Source: Hydrogenobaculum sp. (lineage in GTDB: Bacteria; Aquificota; Aquificia; Aquificales; Aquificaceae). Taken from it: a stretch of DNA of 32,929 bases. A program made the position numbers and the translations under genes. Location: positions 1 through 32,929 of the forward strand of contig PNJC01000146.1 in assembly GCA_002878215.1 (NCBI GenBank). Direction: 5' to 3'. Below the pieces are notes generated by a model. The model searched no databases, had not been told where the DNA came from, and was given only the letters and a program-made list of their open reading frames with translations. Below, piece by piece: positions 9,488-19,139 of the stretch. Positions within the stretch are counted from its first letter, which is position 1. Every line of letters starts with the position of its first letter.

Positions 9488-10325
9488 ATTTTACAATATC
9501 AAAGAACATTTAAGAGATGTACTTTTAAAAGAAGTCTCAAATATATATAAACCAAATATCCACTCACCTCATACAAACCAAACCAATCTATACGATGAAT
9601 ACTACAACGAGTTTTATCACAGCATCACTACAGGACCTTTAGAAGAAGCATACAGCAAGTTTGTAAACCCTGTTTTAGGGTTTTTAAAAGAAAAGAGTGT
9701 TATAAACGTATTAGACATAGGCTCTGGAATGTTTGTAAACTCTGGAGTATTGGCTTACGAGCTTCTAAAATTAAATAAAACTATAAATATAGTAAGTATA
9801 GATAAAAAACTTCCACCTTTTATAGCTCTAAATCATGCATCTGATGAGATAAGATATTTGCTCTATGAAAGCAATTTTTCTGTAAAAAGCAGTCGTTTAA
9901 CGTGGCAAGTGATTTTGAAAGATGCAAGGACGATTAAAACAAACACGATGTTTGATATCATACTACACGATGGATTTTCACCCTATAAAAATCCGTCTTT
10001 ATGGACACTGGATTTTTTGTATATACTTTATAAAAGCTTAAAACAAGAAGGCATTTGGATAAGCTACACATCAAACAAAAGCGTGCAATCTTCCCTTAAT
10101 TTTCTAAACTTTAAAATAGATTTCGTAGAACCTGTGGGACGAAAAAGACCCTCTATGATGGCTTTTAAAACAGCTAAACATAAATCAAACATAGACTTGC
10201 AAAACCCTTACGCTATACCTATGAGAGATATAACCCTTAGTGCTGACGAGGACAAAATAATATCTGATTATTTTATAAGGGTTTATATCCTAAAATCCAA
10301 ATACTATTCACCTTCAAAAGATTGA
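9435..10325 (+). CDS. mnmC: tRNA 5-aminomethyl-2-thiouridine methyltransferase, stand-alone MnmC2 type
   Basis: SAM-dependent methyltransferase predicted to finish mnm5(s2)U at tRNA wobble position 34. The AdoMet motif is VLDIGSGMFVNSG near residue 94. The diagnostic motif is LHDGFSPYKNPSLWT near 177, followed by a C-terminal GRKRPSMMAFKTA. In E. coli MnmC is fused to an FAD oxidase domain (MnmC1); here that domain is absent, as is known for Aquifex aeolicus (DUF752). The start overlaps thiL by 53 bases, and a TTG at 9462 is a possible shorter start. The 3' end overlaps the convergent gene by 22 bases. Confidence 0.82.
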   Translation: MEKSLKEQVLTTLRTDNRFYNIKEHLRDVLLKEVSNIYKPNIHSPHTNQTNLYDEYYNEFYHSITTGPLEEAYSKFVNPVLGFLKEKSVINVLDIGSGMFVNSGVLAYELLKLNKTINIVSIDKKLPPFIALNHASDEIRYLLYESNFSVKSSRLTWQVILKDARTIKTNTMFDIILHDGFSPYKNPSLWTLDFLYILYKSLKQEGIWISYTSNKSVQSSLNFLNFKIDFVEPVGRKRPSMMAFKTAKHKSNIDLQNPYAIPMRDITLSADEDKIISDYFIRVYILKSKYYSPSKD

Positions 10326-10600
10326 AGTTCTTCCATCAACGATTTTACTTGATGCATGATAGCTCCTAGCAAAGATTCCACAGAAGAGTTCCAATAAGAC
10401 TCGTTAAAAACGATCTTCTTAGAAGGGCCTTCACCATCATCTCCCAAGTAAGAAACCAAAACATAGGGGTATTCCTCTCTCTCTTCACATTCAGCCTCTT
10501 CAATACCAGGAAAACATATAGCCAAATCTATCTCAGGGCTTATAGCCATACTTTTTATACGTCTTGCCAGTTCTTCAAACTTTGTTTTTGGGTATTCCAT
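10304..10600 (-). CDS. Acidic hypothetical protein
   Basis: 98 residues, strongly acidic (IEEAECEEREEYPY; C-terminus QSFEGE), without membrane or signal segments, so probably cytoplasmic. I recognise no family. The ATG at 10600 is preceded by a TATATT at 10609-10614 with an 8-base gap and no Shine-Dalgarno, so it may be leaderless. It converges on and overlaps the methyltransferase gene. Confidence 0.6.
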   Translation of the reverse strand: MEYPKTKFEELARRIKSMAISPEIDLAICFPGIEEAECEEREEYPYVLVSYLGDDGEGPSKKIVFNESYWNSSVESLLGAIMHQVKSLMEELQSFEGE

Positions 10601-10657
10601 GCTTACAAAATATAAAATTTGTATAAAAGCTTTCCATAATAAAATGCATAAAATCTA

Positions 10658-10666
10658 TGCTAAAAT
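10658..10666 (+). promoter_or_regulatory. Extended -10 promoter of the HIT gene, leaderless type
   Basis: TGC plus TAAAAT ends exactly 6 bases before the ATG at 10673, which places the expected transcription start on the A of the start codon. No Shine-Dalgarno. Confidence 0.55.
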
Positions 10667-10672
10667 AAAATT

Positions 10673-10995
10673 ATGGAATGCATTTTTTGTAAGATAGCAA
10701 ACAAGGAAATTAAGTCGGATATAGTTTACGAAGATGAGCTTTTGGTAGCTTTTAAAGATATAAAACCTGTAGCACCGACGCACGTATTAATAATTCCCAA
10801 AAAACATATAGATGGCGTACAGGCTTTGAAAGAAGAAGACGAAGCTCTGGTGGGTAAGATGATAGTAAAAGCAAAAGAAATAGCTGACCAGCTAGGGTTA
10901 AAAGAAGGCTACAGGCTTGTGTTTAACATAGGTGAGCACGGAGGGCAAACTATAAACCATATACACCTACATGTGATAGGTGGCAGACCTTTGAT

Positions 10996-11011
<16 letters not shown>
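10673..11011 (+). CDS. HIT family nucleotide hydrolase/transferase (HinT-like)
   Basis: 112 residues, the usual size for HinT-type purine nucleoside phosphoramidases. It starts with CIFCKIANKEI, contains THVLIIPKKHI near residue 42, and has the catalytic histidine triad HIHLHVI near 98, followed by GGRPLMWPPG. The biological substrate is not known for this subgroup. The 3' end overlaps the DUF554 gene start. Confidence 0.92.
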
Positions 11012-12730
<1,719 letters not shown>

Positions 12731-12737
12731 AACAAAG

Positions 12738-13721
12738 TTGAATTTTGTAGATACAGCCCAGATAAAGGTAAAGGCTGGAGATGGTGGAAACGGGGGGGTA
12801 TATTTCTTAAGGGAGAAGTATAGACCTTACGGGGGGCCTGCAGGTGGAGATGGAGGAAAAGGTGGTTCTGTTATAATACAGGCAGATTCCTCAAAAACAA
12901 CGTTTTTGGATTTTAAGTATAAAAGGCATTTTATAGCCCAAAACGGGGAGCATGGAAAACCAAAAAACCAACACGGCAAAAATGGCAGAGATATTGTGAT
13001 AAAAGTACCAGTAGGGACGATAATAATAGACAAAAAAACCAACGATGTTTTATGTGATCTTGTAAAACATGGGCAAAGTTGCATAGTGGCAAAAGGTGGC
13101 GATGGTGGTCTTGGTAACGCTCACTTTGCAACACCTACAAATCAAACTCCAAGAAAGTTTACATACGGCAAGAAAGGAGAAGAAAAGGAGCTTATCCTTA
13201 TATTAAAAACAATAGCTGACATAGGCATAGTAGGCTTGCCAAACGTTGGTAAATCAACGCTTTTATCAGTTCTCACAAACGCAAATCCGAAAATAGGAAA
13301 CTATCCTTTTACCACATTATATCCAGAGCTTGGTGTTTTAAAAGTAGACGATAGATCTTTTACAATAGCAGATATACCAGGTATTATAGAAAACGCTCAC
13401 AAAGGAGCAGGTCTTGGGCTTGATTTCCTAAAACATATAGAACGCTCCAAATACCTGATTTTAGCTATAGACCTATCTAGCGAAAATCCTGTTAAAGATT
13501 TTGAAATTCTAACCACAGAACTCTCCCTTTACGATAAAAGCTTGATAAAAAAAATTAAAGCCATCGTAGGTACAAAGCTTGATATAGCAAAAAAAGAAAA
13601 TTTAGAGCTTTTAGAAAAATTAACCAAGGAAAAATCGCTTGATTTTATACCAGTTTCTTCTACTACAGAGCAAAACATAGAATGTTTAAAAGAATACATA
13701 ACAAACTTAATTAATTATTAA
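12738..13721 (+). CDS. obg: GTPase Obg/CgtA
   Basis: Ribosome-associated GTPase of 50S assembly and stress response. The glycine-rich Obg fold spans residues 1-158 ([10 protein letters not shown] and many GG motifs). The G domain has G1 GLPNVGKST near 166, G2 [10 protein letters not shown]3 DIPGI near 212, G4 GTKLD and G5 VSST. It ends at 327 residues and lacks the extra C-terminal OCT domain found in some Gram-positives. The start is TTG; the family N-terminus [17 protein letters not shown] forces it and no upstream ATG is in frame. No clear Shine-Dalgarno, so coupling to gap is likely. Confidence 0.95.
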   Translation: MNFVDTAQIKVKAGDGGNGGVYFLREKYRPYGGPAGGDGGKGGSVIIQADSSKTTFLDFKYKRHFIAQNGEHGKPKNQHGKNGRDIVIKVPVGTIIIDKKTNDVLCDLVKHGQSCIVAKGGDGGLGNAHFATPTNQTPRKFTYGKKGEEKELILILKTIADIGIVGLPNVGKSTLLSVLTNANPKIGNYPFTTLYPELGVLKVDDRSFTIADIPGIIENAHKGAGLGLDFLKHIERSKYLILAIDLSSENPVKDFEILTTELSLYDKSLIKKIKAIVGTKLDIAKKENLELLEKLTKEKSLDFIPVSSTTEQNIECLKEYITNLINY

Positions 13722-13824
13722 AAGCATAAAAAAATCAGTTTTATCAGATACTTACAAATATCTATAACATATATCATAGTTATAAAATATTCTTAATAAT
13801 AAGTTATTTAATATAATTAAAAAG

Positions 13825-13840
13825 CCCCTCGAAAGAGGGG
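13825..13840 (-). terminator. Rho-independent terminator of the cyd operon
   Basis: CCCCTC, a 4-base loop and GAGGGG form a 6-bp GC-rich stem. On the minus strand it is followed by C and a run of five T, so it terminates leftward transcription coming from cydB. On the plus strand no T-run follows. Confidence 0.85.
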
Positions 13841-13885
13841 TAAAAGAAGGATAGGAATGGTTGCATCAAGACGCTAACGATAACA

Positions 13886-14926
13886 TCAATAATAGCTTTT
13901 TTCTCCGCTTACTTTACCACTAAACACTTTATATGCGTACCTAGTATAGTATATAACTATAGGCATAAATATGACCGTTACAATAAGCATCACTGTTAGA
14001 GTGAGGGTAGAAGAAGAAGCGTTAAACACCGTTAGGCTGTAATCTGGATTTATGCTTGAGCGCATTAGTACTGGGAAAGAAGCGCAGGCTACATTTAAGA
14101 CTGTGAAAGCATTGACAAGCCCAGAAGCATAAACAACTTTATCGTATTTACCAGATTTTAGCAAAATTACATAAAGCACAACACCTACAAGCATCACTAG
14201 AGGTATAGCAAACAGTATTGGATAGGTGAAATAATTTTTATACAAAAACGGGGCTTCTTGCATCGCTAATACGTTTGTCAATATTACAGATATTACGTAT
14301 CCTACAACACTTATGCTAGCGTATTTTTTAGCCATCTCGAAAACAGAACCTTGGGTTTTAAGCAACAAGTATGCTGCTCCATGCATAGCAAACATGAAAA
14401 AGCTTACCAATCCCATTGCAAGGGGTACTGGTCTTAAAAGTGTGAAAAATGTACCATGGTATACAGCGTCTTTGTCTATTGGAACTCCTACCACAGCATT
14501 CCCTACGGCAACTCCAAAAAGAATGGCAGGCAAAACGTTACCAAGCCAATATATAAAGTCGAATGTATGTCTCCAAGCCATAGATTCTCTTTTGTTGCGA
14601 TACTCAAAAGCCACAGCCCTGCCTATCAAAGCCCACAAAACAAGAAGTATAGCAAGATAGAATCCAGAGAAAGAAGCAGCATAAACAGTGGGAAAAGCGG
14701 CAAAGAGCATGCCGCCACCAGCTATAAGCCAAACTTCGTTTCCATCCCATACTGGTGCAACAGAATTATAGAGAGCTATCCTATCATGCTCCTTTTTCAT
14801 AAATATCATGGGAAAAGCACTACCTAAGTCAAACCCATCGGTTATTGAGTAGCCAATTAAAAATACACCTGCCAAAAGAAACCAAAGGCCTTGCAACGTA
14901 AAAAGCCCATCTGGTAATATACCCAT
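13886..14926 (-). CDS. cydB: Cytochrome bd ubiquinol/menaquinol oxidase subunit II
   Basis: Membrane subunit of the cytochrome bd terminal oxidase, partner of CydA. 346 residues with 8-9 membrane helices. The signature near the N-terminus is GYSITDGFDLG, followed by NSVAPVWDGNEVWLIAGGG and AASFSGFYLA, as in E. coli CydB. The ATG at 14926 is chosen over the TTG at 14932 because AAGGAGG lies 7 bases before the ATG but only 1 base before the TTG. The gene begins 12 bases after the cydA stop and ends before a strong terminator. Confidence 0.95.
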   Translation of the reverse strand: MGILPDGLFTLQGLWFLLAGVFLIGYSITDGFDLGSAFPMIFMKKEHDRIALYNSVAPVWDGNEVWLIAGGGMLFAAFPTVYAASFSGFYLAILLVLWALIGRAVAFEYRNKRESMAWRHTFDFIYWLGNVLPAILFGVAVGNAVVGVPIDKDAVYHGTFFTLLRPVPLAMGLVSFFMFAMHGAAYLLLKTQGSVFEMAKKYASISVVGYVISVILTNVLAMQEAPFLYKNYFTYPILFAIPLVMLVGVVLYVILLKSGKYDKVVYASGLVNAFTVLNVACASFPVLMRSSINPDYSLTVFNASSSTLTLTVMLIVTVIFMPIVIYYTRYAYKVFSGKVSGEKSYY

Positions 14927-14938
14927 TTCCAATCCTCC

Positions 14939-16483
14939 TTAAGAAATTCTGTTGCTATCGTTTAAATCGGTCCTGTTAGCGGCAAGACCAACACCTAAAC
15001 CAGTAGAAGGTGATGAAGAAGGGGCAACCTCAGTATATTCATACTCTCTAACCTTTTTGACCATAGTAGTTACATATACGTAAAATAGTAGTATGTATAT
15101 TGTTACGAAGGTAAACACAGAAAACATTACATTTGAAGTAGAATTAAAAGATACGGCATCGGCAGTTTTAAGCATGCTAGTAACTATCCAAGGTTGACGA
15201 CCTACTTCAGCAGTCATCCATCCAAGCTCAGAAGCTATGAAAGGAAGAGGTATCGAGTATAACACCGTCTTTAGAAAAGCTTTGTTTTGATAAATGGTAC
15301 CTTTCTTATACAGATAAAGCCCCCACAAAGTTACGAAAGCAAAGAAGAAACCAAGCCCTACCATTATATGAAATGGCATGAAAACTAAATTTATAGACGG
15401 TAAATCTTTTAAAGATATATTGTATGCCTTAGCATAAGACTCATCTGCTACTATCTTATCCTTTATAGCTGGGTTTGGATTAGAAGTGTATTGAGCCTTT
15501 AACATATTTGCTTCATTTGCATAGTTTTGGGCTTTTTGATCATACATAGTAATTAGATCTTTGATACCATAAATTTTCGCATCGAAATTATGATAAGCCA
15601 AGAAAGACAATAAACCAGGGATTTGTATAAAAGGATAAGTCTTTTGAGCGCTTTGGTCAACATAGCCAAACACATCTAAGGAAGCTGGTTGTTCAGTTTT
15701 CCATTTTCCTTCCATCATTGCAAATTTAAGTGGTTGATATTTTGCTACGAGTTGTCCAGCCGTATCACCTACTATTATTTCCGCCACCGATACTATGACG
15801 GTAAATATGAGAGCCACTTTTAATCCAGCTTTAGCCATATCTATATTTCTGTTTCTTAGCAAGAAGTAAGCCATAACACCCATAACAAAGAAACCGGCAG
15901 TAACCTGACCAGCAGTCACCGTATGCAAAAATCTTATTATCGTAGTATGGTTTATAACGGCTTCCCAAAAGTTTGTGAGTTCAGCCCTTATACCTTGAGG
16001 AGTTTGAACTATTTTATATCCAGCTGGCGTTTGCATCCAAGAGTTTGCTATTAAAATCCAAAGAGCGGATAAGTTGCTACCAAGAGCTACCATCCAAGCT
16101 GAAAAAGTGTGCATACCATCAGATATTCTGTCTTTTCCAAAGAGAAATATACCTATAAAGGTTGACTCTAAAAAGAAAGCCATCAAACCTTCAATGGCAA
16201 GAGGGGCTCCAAAGATATCACCTACAAACTTTGAATAGGTAAACCAGTTTGTTCCAAACTCAAATTCCATAGTAAGACCAGTAGCTACACCAGCGGCAAA
16301 ATTTACGGCAAAAAGCTTCATCAAAAACATAGCCAATTTGTCGTACTTTGGATCTTTAGTTTTGTAGGCTATGGTCTTGACTATAGCTATGAATACAGAG
16401 AGCCCCAACGTAAGGGGCACATAGATAAAATGGTTGATCGCCGTAAAGGCGAATTGGAACCTGGACAAATCAAGTAGGTCCAT
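14939..16483 (-). CDS. cydA: Cytochrome bd ubiquinol/menaquinol oxidase subunit I
   Basis: Quinol-oxidising, heme-bearing subunit of cytochrome bd, which reduces oxygen with high affinity without pumping protons. 514 residues. H18 and H187 match the E. coli axial heme ligands H19 and H186. E98 and E106 in APLAIEGLMAFFLEST match the conserved glutamates E99 and E107. A periplasmic Q-loop lies around residues 250-340, and EVGRQPWIV follows near 430. Strong Shine-Dalgarno AAGGAGG before the ATG. Three genes (31-codon gene, cydA, cydB) run together, each with its own AAGGAGG site. Confidence 0.97.
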   Translation of the reverse strand: MDLLDLSRFQFAFTAINHFIYVPLTLGLSVFIAIVKTIAYKTKDPKYDKLAMFLMKLFAVNFAAGVATGLTMEFEFGTNWFTYSKFVGDIFGAPLAIEGLMAFFLESTFIGIFLFGKDRISDGMHTFSAWMVALGSNLSALWILIANSWMQTPAGYKIVQTPQGIRAELTNFWEAVINHTTIIRFLHTVTAGQVTAGFFVMGVMAYFLLRNRNIDMAKAGLKVALIFTVIVSVAEIIVGDTAGQLVAKYQPLKFAMMEGKWKTEQPASLDVFGYVDQSAQKTYPFIQIPGLLSFLAYHNFDAKIYGIKDLITMYDQKAQNYANEANMLKAQYTSNPNPAIKDKIVADESYAKAYNISLKDLPSINLVFMPFHIMVGLGFFFAFVTLWGLYLYKKGTIYQNKAFLKTVLYSIPLPFIASELGWMTAEVGRQPWIVTSMLKTADAVSFNSTSNVMFSVFTFVTIYILLFYVYVTTMVKKVREYEYTEVAPSSSPSTGLGVGLAANRTDLNDSNRIS

Positions 16484-16506
16484 AATCTATACCTCCTTTC
16501 AAAAAA

Positions 16507-16602
16507 TTAATCAAGTATAAAAGGATGCAGCACTCCTACAGCTGCCATAACACCAAATGCACCAACTGCATATTCCAGAAAATCACGTCTTGAAGCTTCC
16601 AT
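16507..16602 (-). CDS. 31-residue membrane peptide upstream of cydA, Rieske-anchor-like
   Basis: ATG at 16602, stop at 16507-16509, ending 23 bases before the cydA start. It has a strong AAGGAGG site 8 bases before the ATG. The N-terminus MEASRRDFLEYAVGAFG has a twin-arginine motif (SRRDFL). A glycine/alanine-rich hydrophobic stretch to residue 25 and HPFILD at the end follow. This pattern resembles the signal-anchor of Rieske iron-sulfur proteins, but the protein stops where the [2Fe-2S] domain would begin. Small single-helix subunits (CydX, CydS, CydH/Y) are known in cytochrome bd, so a subunit role is plausible. A degenerate remnant of a Rieske gene is the alternative. Confidence 0.7.
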   Translation of the reverse strand: MEASRRDFLEYAVGAFGVMAAVGVLHPFILD

Positions 16603-16670
16603 ATGCAAAACCTCCTTAGGTCGATTAGCGCCAACCAACCTACACAAGTTTAATTTAACTTAAAAATTAT

Positions 16671-16679
16671 CTTATAACA
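16671..16679 (-). promoter_or_regulatory. Possible extended -10 promoter of the cyd operon
   Basis: On the minus strand TGT followed by TATAAG lies about 70 bases before the 31-codon gene. It fits an extended -10 with one mismatch, and no -35 is evident. Confidence 0.35.
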
Positions 16680-16754
16680 ATGAAATATATCATATCATAA
16701 TAGTAAAATAAAAGTAACTATGAATATAGAAGTATTGTGAAATATATGTGTGAA

Positions 16755-16774
16755 ACTATTATTTGATAAATAGT
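16755..16774. promoter_or_regulatory. Inverted repeat upstream of the cyd operon
   Basis: ACTATT, 8 bases, AATAGT. It lies in the 244-base gap between the exported-protein gene and the 31-codon gene, upstream of the possible cyd promoter. No T-run follows, so it looks more like a protein-binding site than a terminator. The rest of this gap shows only AT-rich sequence. Confidence 0.35.
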
Positions 16775-16846
16775 ATATACATACTAACTCAAAATAAAAA
16801 TTTTCACTATAGCGCAAGTATATTAGCTTTTAGAATCGTGCTTTAA

Positions 16847-17287
16847 TTATTTGAAACGAGCGTTTAGGGCTACACCAAAATCTAATTGAACATCGTTTTG
16901 ATAAAGTTCAACAAGTTCGTTACCTTTGTTAGTGGGTCTTATATATGTATTTTTGGTAATAATATCTTTTTCGTAATAATCAGCATGCCTTCTTATGTCA
17001 GAGGTGTATATCTCTGGCGGCGGTTCTTGATAAGTTTTTGATAAATTAAGAGATTTTATATTGTCCACTAAAGCGCTTACAGAAGGAAGTCTGTTGAAAA
17101 AGAATGAAAATCCTACGCTTTGCTTCTCATCTCTTGGTAAAGGGGATGATACGCTGGCGTATGCACGATGATTGGTTTTGAAATTTACATCCTTATAAGG
17201 TATTTTTATATCAAGTTTTAGCGGTTTAGAAAAAGCAAAATGTCCAAATACAAAAAGCCCTAAAACAACCACTCCCCGCTTTAACAT
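16847..17287 (-). CDS. Exported hypothetical protein
   Basis: 146 residues beginning MLKRGVVVLGLFVFGHFAFS, a signal peptide probably cleaved near residue 20 (or kept as an anchor). The rest is polar, with no cysteine and no domain I recognise, and it ends QLDFGVALNARFK. The final phenylalanine-lysine and alternating residues could suit a surface or periplasmic protein. I reject the longer reading from 17437 because it would run over aspS and the divergent promoter. TATAAT at 17295-17300 on the minus strand is 7 bases before the ATG, so the mRNA is probably leaderless. Confidence 0.65.
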   Translation of the reverse strand: MLKRGVVVLGLFVFGHFAFSKPLKLDIKIPYKDVNFKTNHRAYASVSSPLPRDEKQSVGFSFFFNRLPSVSALVDNIKSLNLSKTYQEPPPEIYTSDIRRHADYYEKDIITKNTYIRPTNKGNELVELYQNDVQLDFGVALNARFK

Positions 17288-17294
17288 AAAGTTT

Positions 17295-17300
17295 ATTATA
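17295..17300 (-). promoter_or_regulatory. -10 box of the exported-protein gene, leaderless type
   Basis: TATAAT on the minus strand with 7 bases to the ATG at 17287. It is divergent from the aspS promoter, whose -10 lies 43 bases away. Confidence 0.55.
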
Positions 17301-17342
17301 TACCTATCAAAATAAAATTTCAATGATATAGTCTTTTTAGTA

Positions 17343-17348
17343 TATAAT
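17343..17348 (+). promoter_or_regulatory. -10 box of aspS, leaderless type
   Basis: TATAAT with exactly 6 bases to the ATG at 17355 and no Shine-Dalgarno. Confidence 0.6.
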
Positions 17349-17354
17349 ATAAGC

Positions 17355-19139
17355 ATGTTAAGAGACACGTATATAGGCTTAGTAGACGATAGCTTTATAG
17401 GAAAACACGTTAAATTAGCGGGATGGATAGATTCCATAAGAGATCACGGTGGTGTTTTGTTTATTGATTTAAGAGATAAAGAGGGTAAGCTTCAAGCTGT
17501 TTTAGAAGAATCGGAAAATAAAGAACTTTACGATATAGCAAAGCATTTTAAAGAAGAAAGCGTTGTATTGGTAGAAGGCTTGGTAAGAAGAAGGCCATCT
17601 GGTACGGAAAATCCAAAAATAAAATCTGGCAACGTAGAACTTTTAATAGAGCGTATTGAGCTTTTAAACGCATCGGAGACGTTACCGTTTCCCATAGATG
17701 ATAACATAGATATTTCAGAGGAGCTAAGATTAAAATATAGGTATCTTGATTTAAGAAGACCAAAGTTTCAAAAAGCCATAAAAACAAGAAGCAAAGCCCT
17801 TAAAATAACAAGGGATTTTTTCGAAGAAAACGGCTTTTACGAGATAGAAACTCCATTTTTAATAAAATCAACTCCAGAAGGCGCCAGAGACTTCTTGGTA
17901 CCATCAAGACTTCATCCTGGTAAGTTTTACGCCCTTCCTCAATCCCCACAACTTTTTAAACAAATATTAATGGTATCCGGTTTTGATAGATACTTTCAAA
18001 TAGCAAGATGTTTTAGAGACGAAGATCTAAGGTCTGATAGGCAGCCAGAGTTTACCCAGATAGACTTTGAAATGTCTTTTGTAGAAGAATCAGACATTAT
18101 GGAAATATCGGAAAAACTTCTTTCTAAACTATTTTTGGAGCTTTTAGGCATAGAGTTAAACATACCTTTTAAAAAGATTACCTACAAAGAAGCTATGGAA
18201 AGGTATGGCTCCGATAAACCAGACACTCGTTTTGGCTTGGAGCTTGTAGACTTAACAGATATATTTAAAAATACAAATTTCAACGTATTCAAAAGCGCTT
18301 TAGAGCAAAAAGGTATAATAAAAGCCATAAAGATAAATAAAATTTTATCGAGAAAAGAGATAGACAACCTTACAGAGTATGTGAAAGGACTTGGTGCTAA
18401 GGGGCTCGCTTGGGGTAAAGTAGAAAATGGTGAATTTAACTCTCCCATAGCGAAATTCTTGGCTGATCAAGAAGTGAAAGCGATGTTGTCAAGGCTTGAT
18501 GCAAAAGACAACGAAATGATATTTTTCTCAGCAGATAAGCCTAAAAACGTATATAAAATACTTGGAAACTTAAGATTGCAACTTGGCAAGATGCTAAACC
18601 TTGTAGATGAATCCAAGTTTGAGTTTCTATGGGTGGTGGATTTTCCCATGTTTGAATACAACGAAGAGGAAGGAAGGCTTGAAGCTATGCACCATCCATT
18701 TACATCTCCAAAAACGGAAGACTTGGATAAGATAAGATATATTATTGACAAAGAAAACAAAGAAGATATAATTAATATTGGTGAAAATATTGGTGCAAGG
18801 GCATACGATATTGTGTTAAATGGTGTTGAAATAGGAGGAGGTTCTATAAGAATACACAACAAAGATGTACAAAAGCTTGTATTTAAGATTTTAAACATAT
18901 CAGACGAAGAAGCGAACATGAAATTTGGATTTTTGTTGGAAGCATTAAAATACGGAGCACCACCACACGGGGGTTTAGCTTTTGGTTTTGATAGGCTAAT
19001 GGCTATGATGCTTGGTTTTGACTCAATAAGAGATGTGATAGCTTTTCCTAAAACTCAAAAAGGTACTTGTTTGCTCACCGGTGCTCCAGATATAGTCTCA
19101 GACAAACAGTTAAAAGAACTGCATATAAAAATTACCTGA
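17355..19139 (+). CDS. aspS: Aspartyl-tRNA synthetase, predicted non-discriminating (Asp/Asn)
   Basis: Class II synthetase of 594 residues with an N-terminal OB anticodon-binding domain (about 1-105). The catalytic core has motif 2 FRDEDLRSDRQPEFTQID, the bacterial GAD insertion lies around 290-410, and motif 3 is GLAFGFDRLMAMMLG near the end. H31 in RDHGG and G83 in SGTENP match the residues known to mark non-discriminating AspRS, which also charges tRNA-Asn with Asp for GatCAB to amidate. E. coli-type discriminating enzymes have Leu at the first site. The helicase ATG overlaps its stop (TGATG). Confidence 0.95.
   Translation: MLRDTYIGLVDDSFIGKHVKLAGWIDSIRDHGGVLFIDLRDKEGKLQAVLEESENKELYDIAKHFKEESVVLVEGLVRRRPSGTENPKIKSGNVELLIERIELLNASETLPFPIDDNIDISEELRLKYRYLDLRRPKFQKAIKTRSKALKITRDFFEENGFYEIETPFLIKSTPEGARDFLVPSRLHPGKFYALPQSPQLFKQILMVSGFDRYFQIARCFRDEDLRSDRQPEFTQIDFEMSFVEESDIMEISEKLLSKLFLELLGIELNIPFKKITYKEAMERYGSDKPDTRFGLELVDLTDIFKNTNFNVFKSALEQKGIIKAIKINKILSRKEIDNLTEYVKGLGAKGLAWGKVENGEFNSPIAKFLADQEVKAMLSRLDAKDNEMIFFSADKPKNVYKILGNLRLQLGKMLNLVDESKFEFLWVVDFPMFEYNEEEGRLEAMHHPFTSPKTEDLDKIRYIIDKENKEDIINIGENIGARAYDIVLNGVEIGGGSIRIHNKDVQKLVFKILNISDEEANMKFGFLLEALKYGAPPHGGLAFGFDRLMAMMLGFDSIRDVIAFPKTQKGTCLLTGAPDIVSDKQLKELHIKIT

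Noticed and set aside
13825-13840. Terminator for obg
   Set aside because: The T-run lies only on the minus strand, so the hairpin serves the cyd operon.
13790-13870. A CydX-like small gene downstream of cydB on the minus strand
   Set aside because: The only short frame there (starting near 13865) runs through the terminator hairpin and has no ribosome site.
14313-14827. Two plus-strand open frames opposite cydB
   Set aside because: They lie wholly inside a clear cydB gene, have no ribosome site, and their composition mirrors the opposite strand.
17288-17437. N-terminal extension of the exported protein across the aspS start
   Set aside because: It overlaps aspS and both divergent promoters and hides a good signal peptide beginning at 17287.
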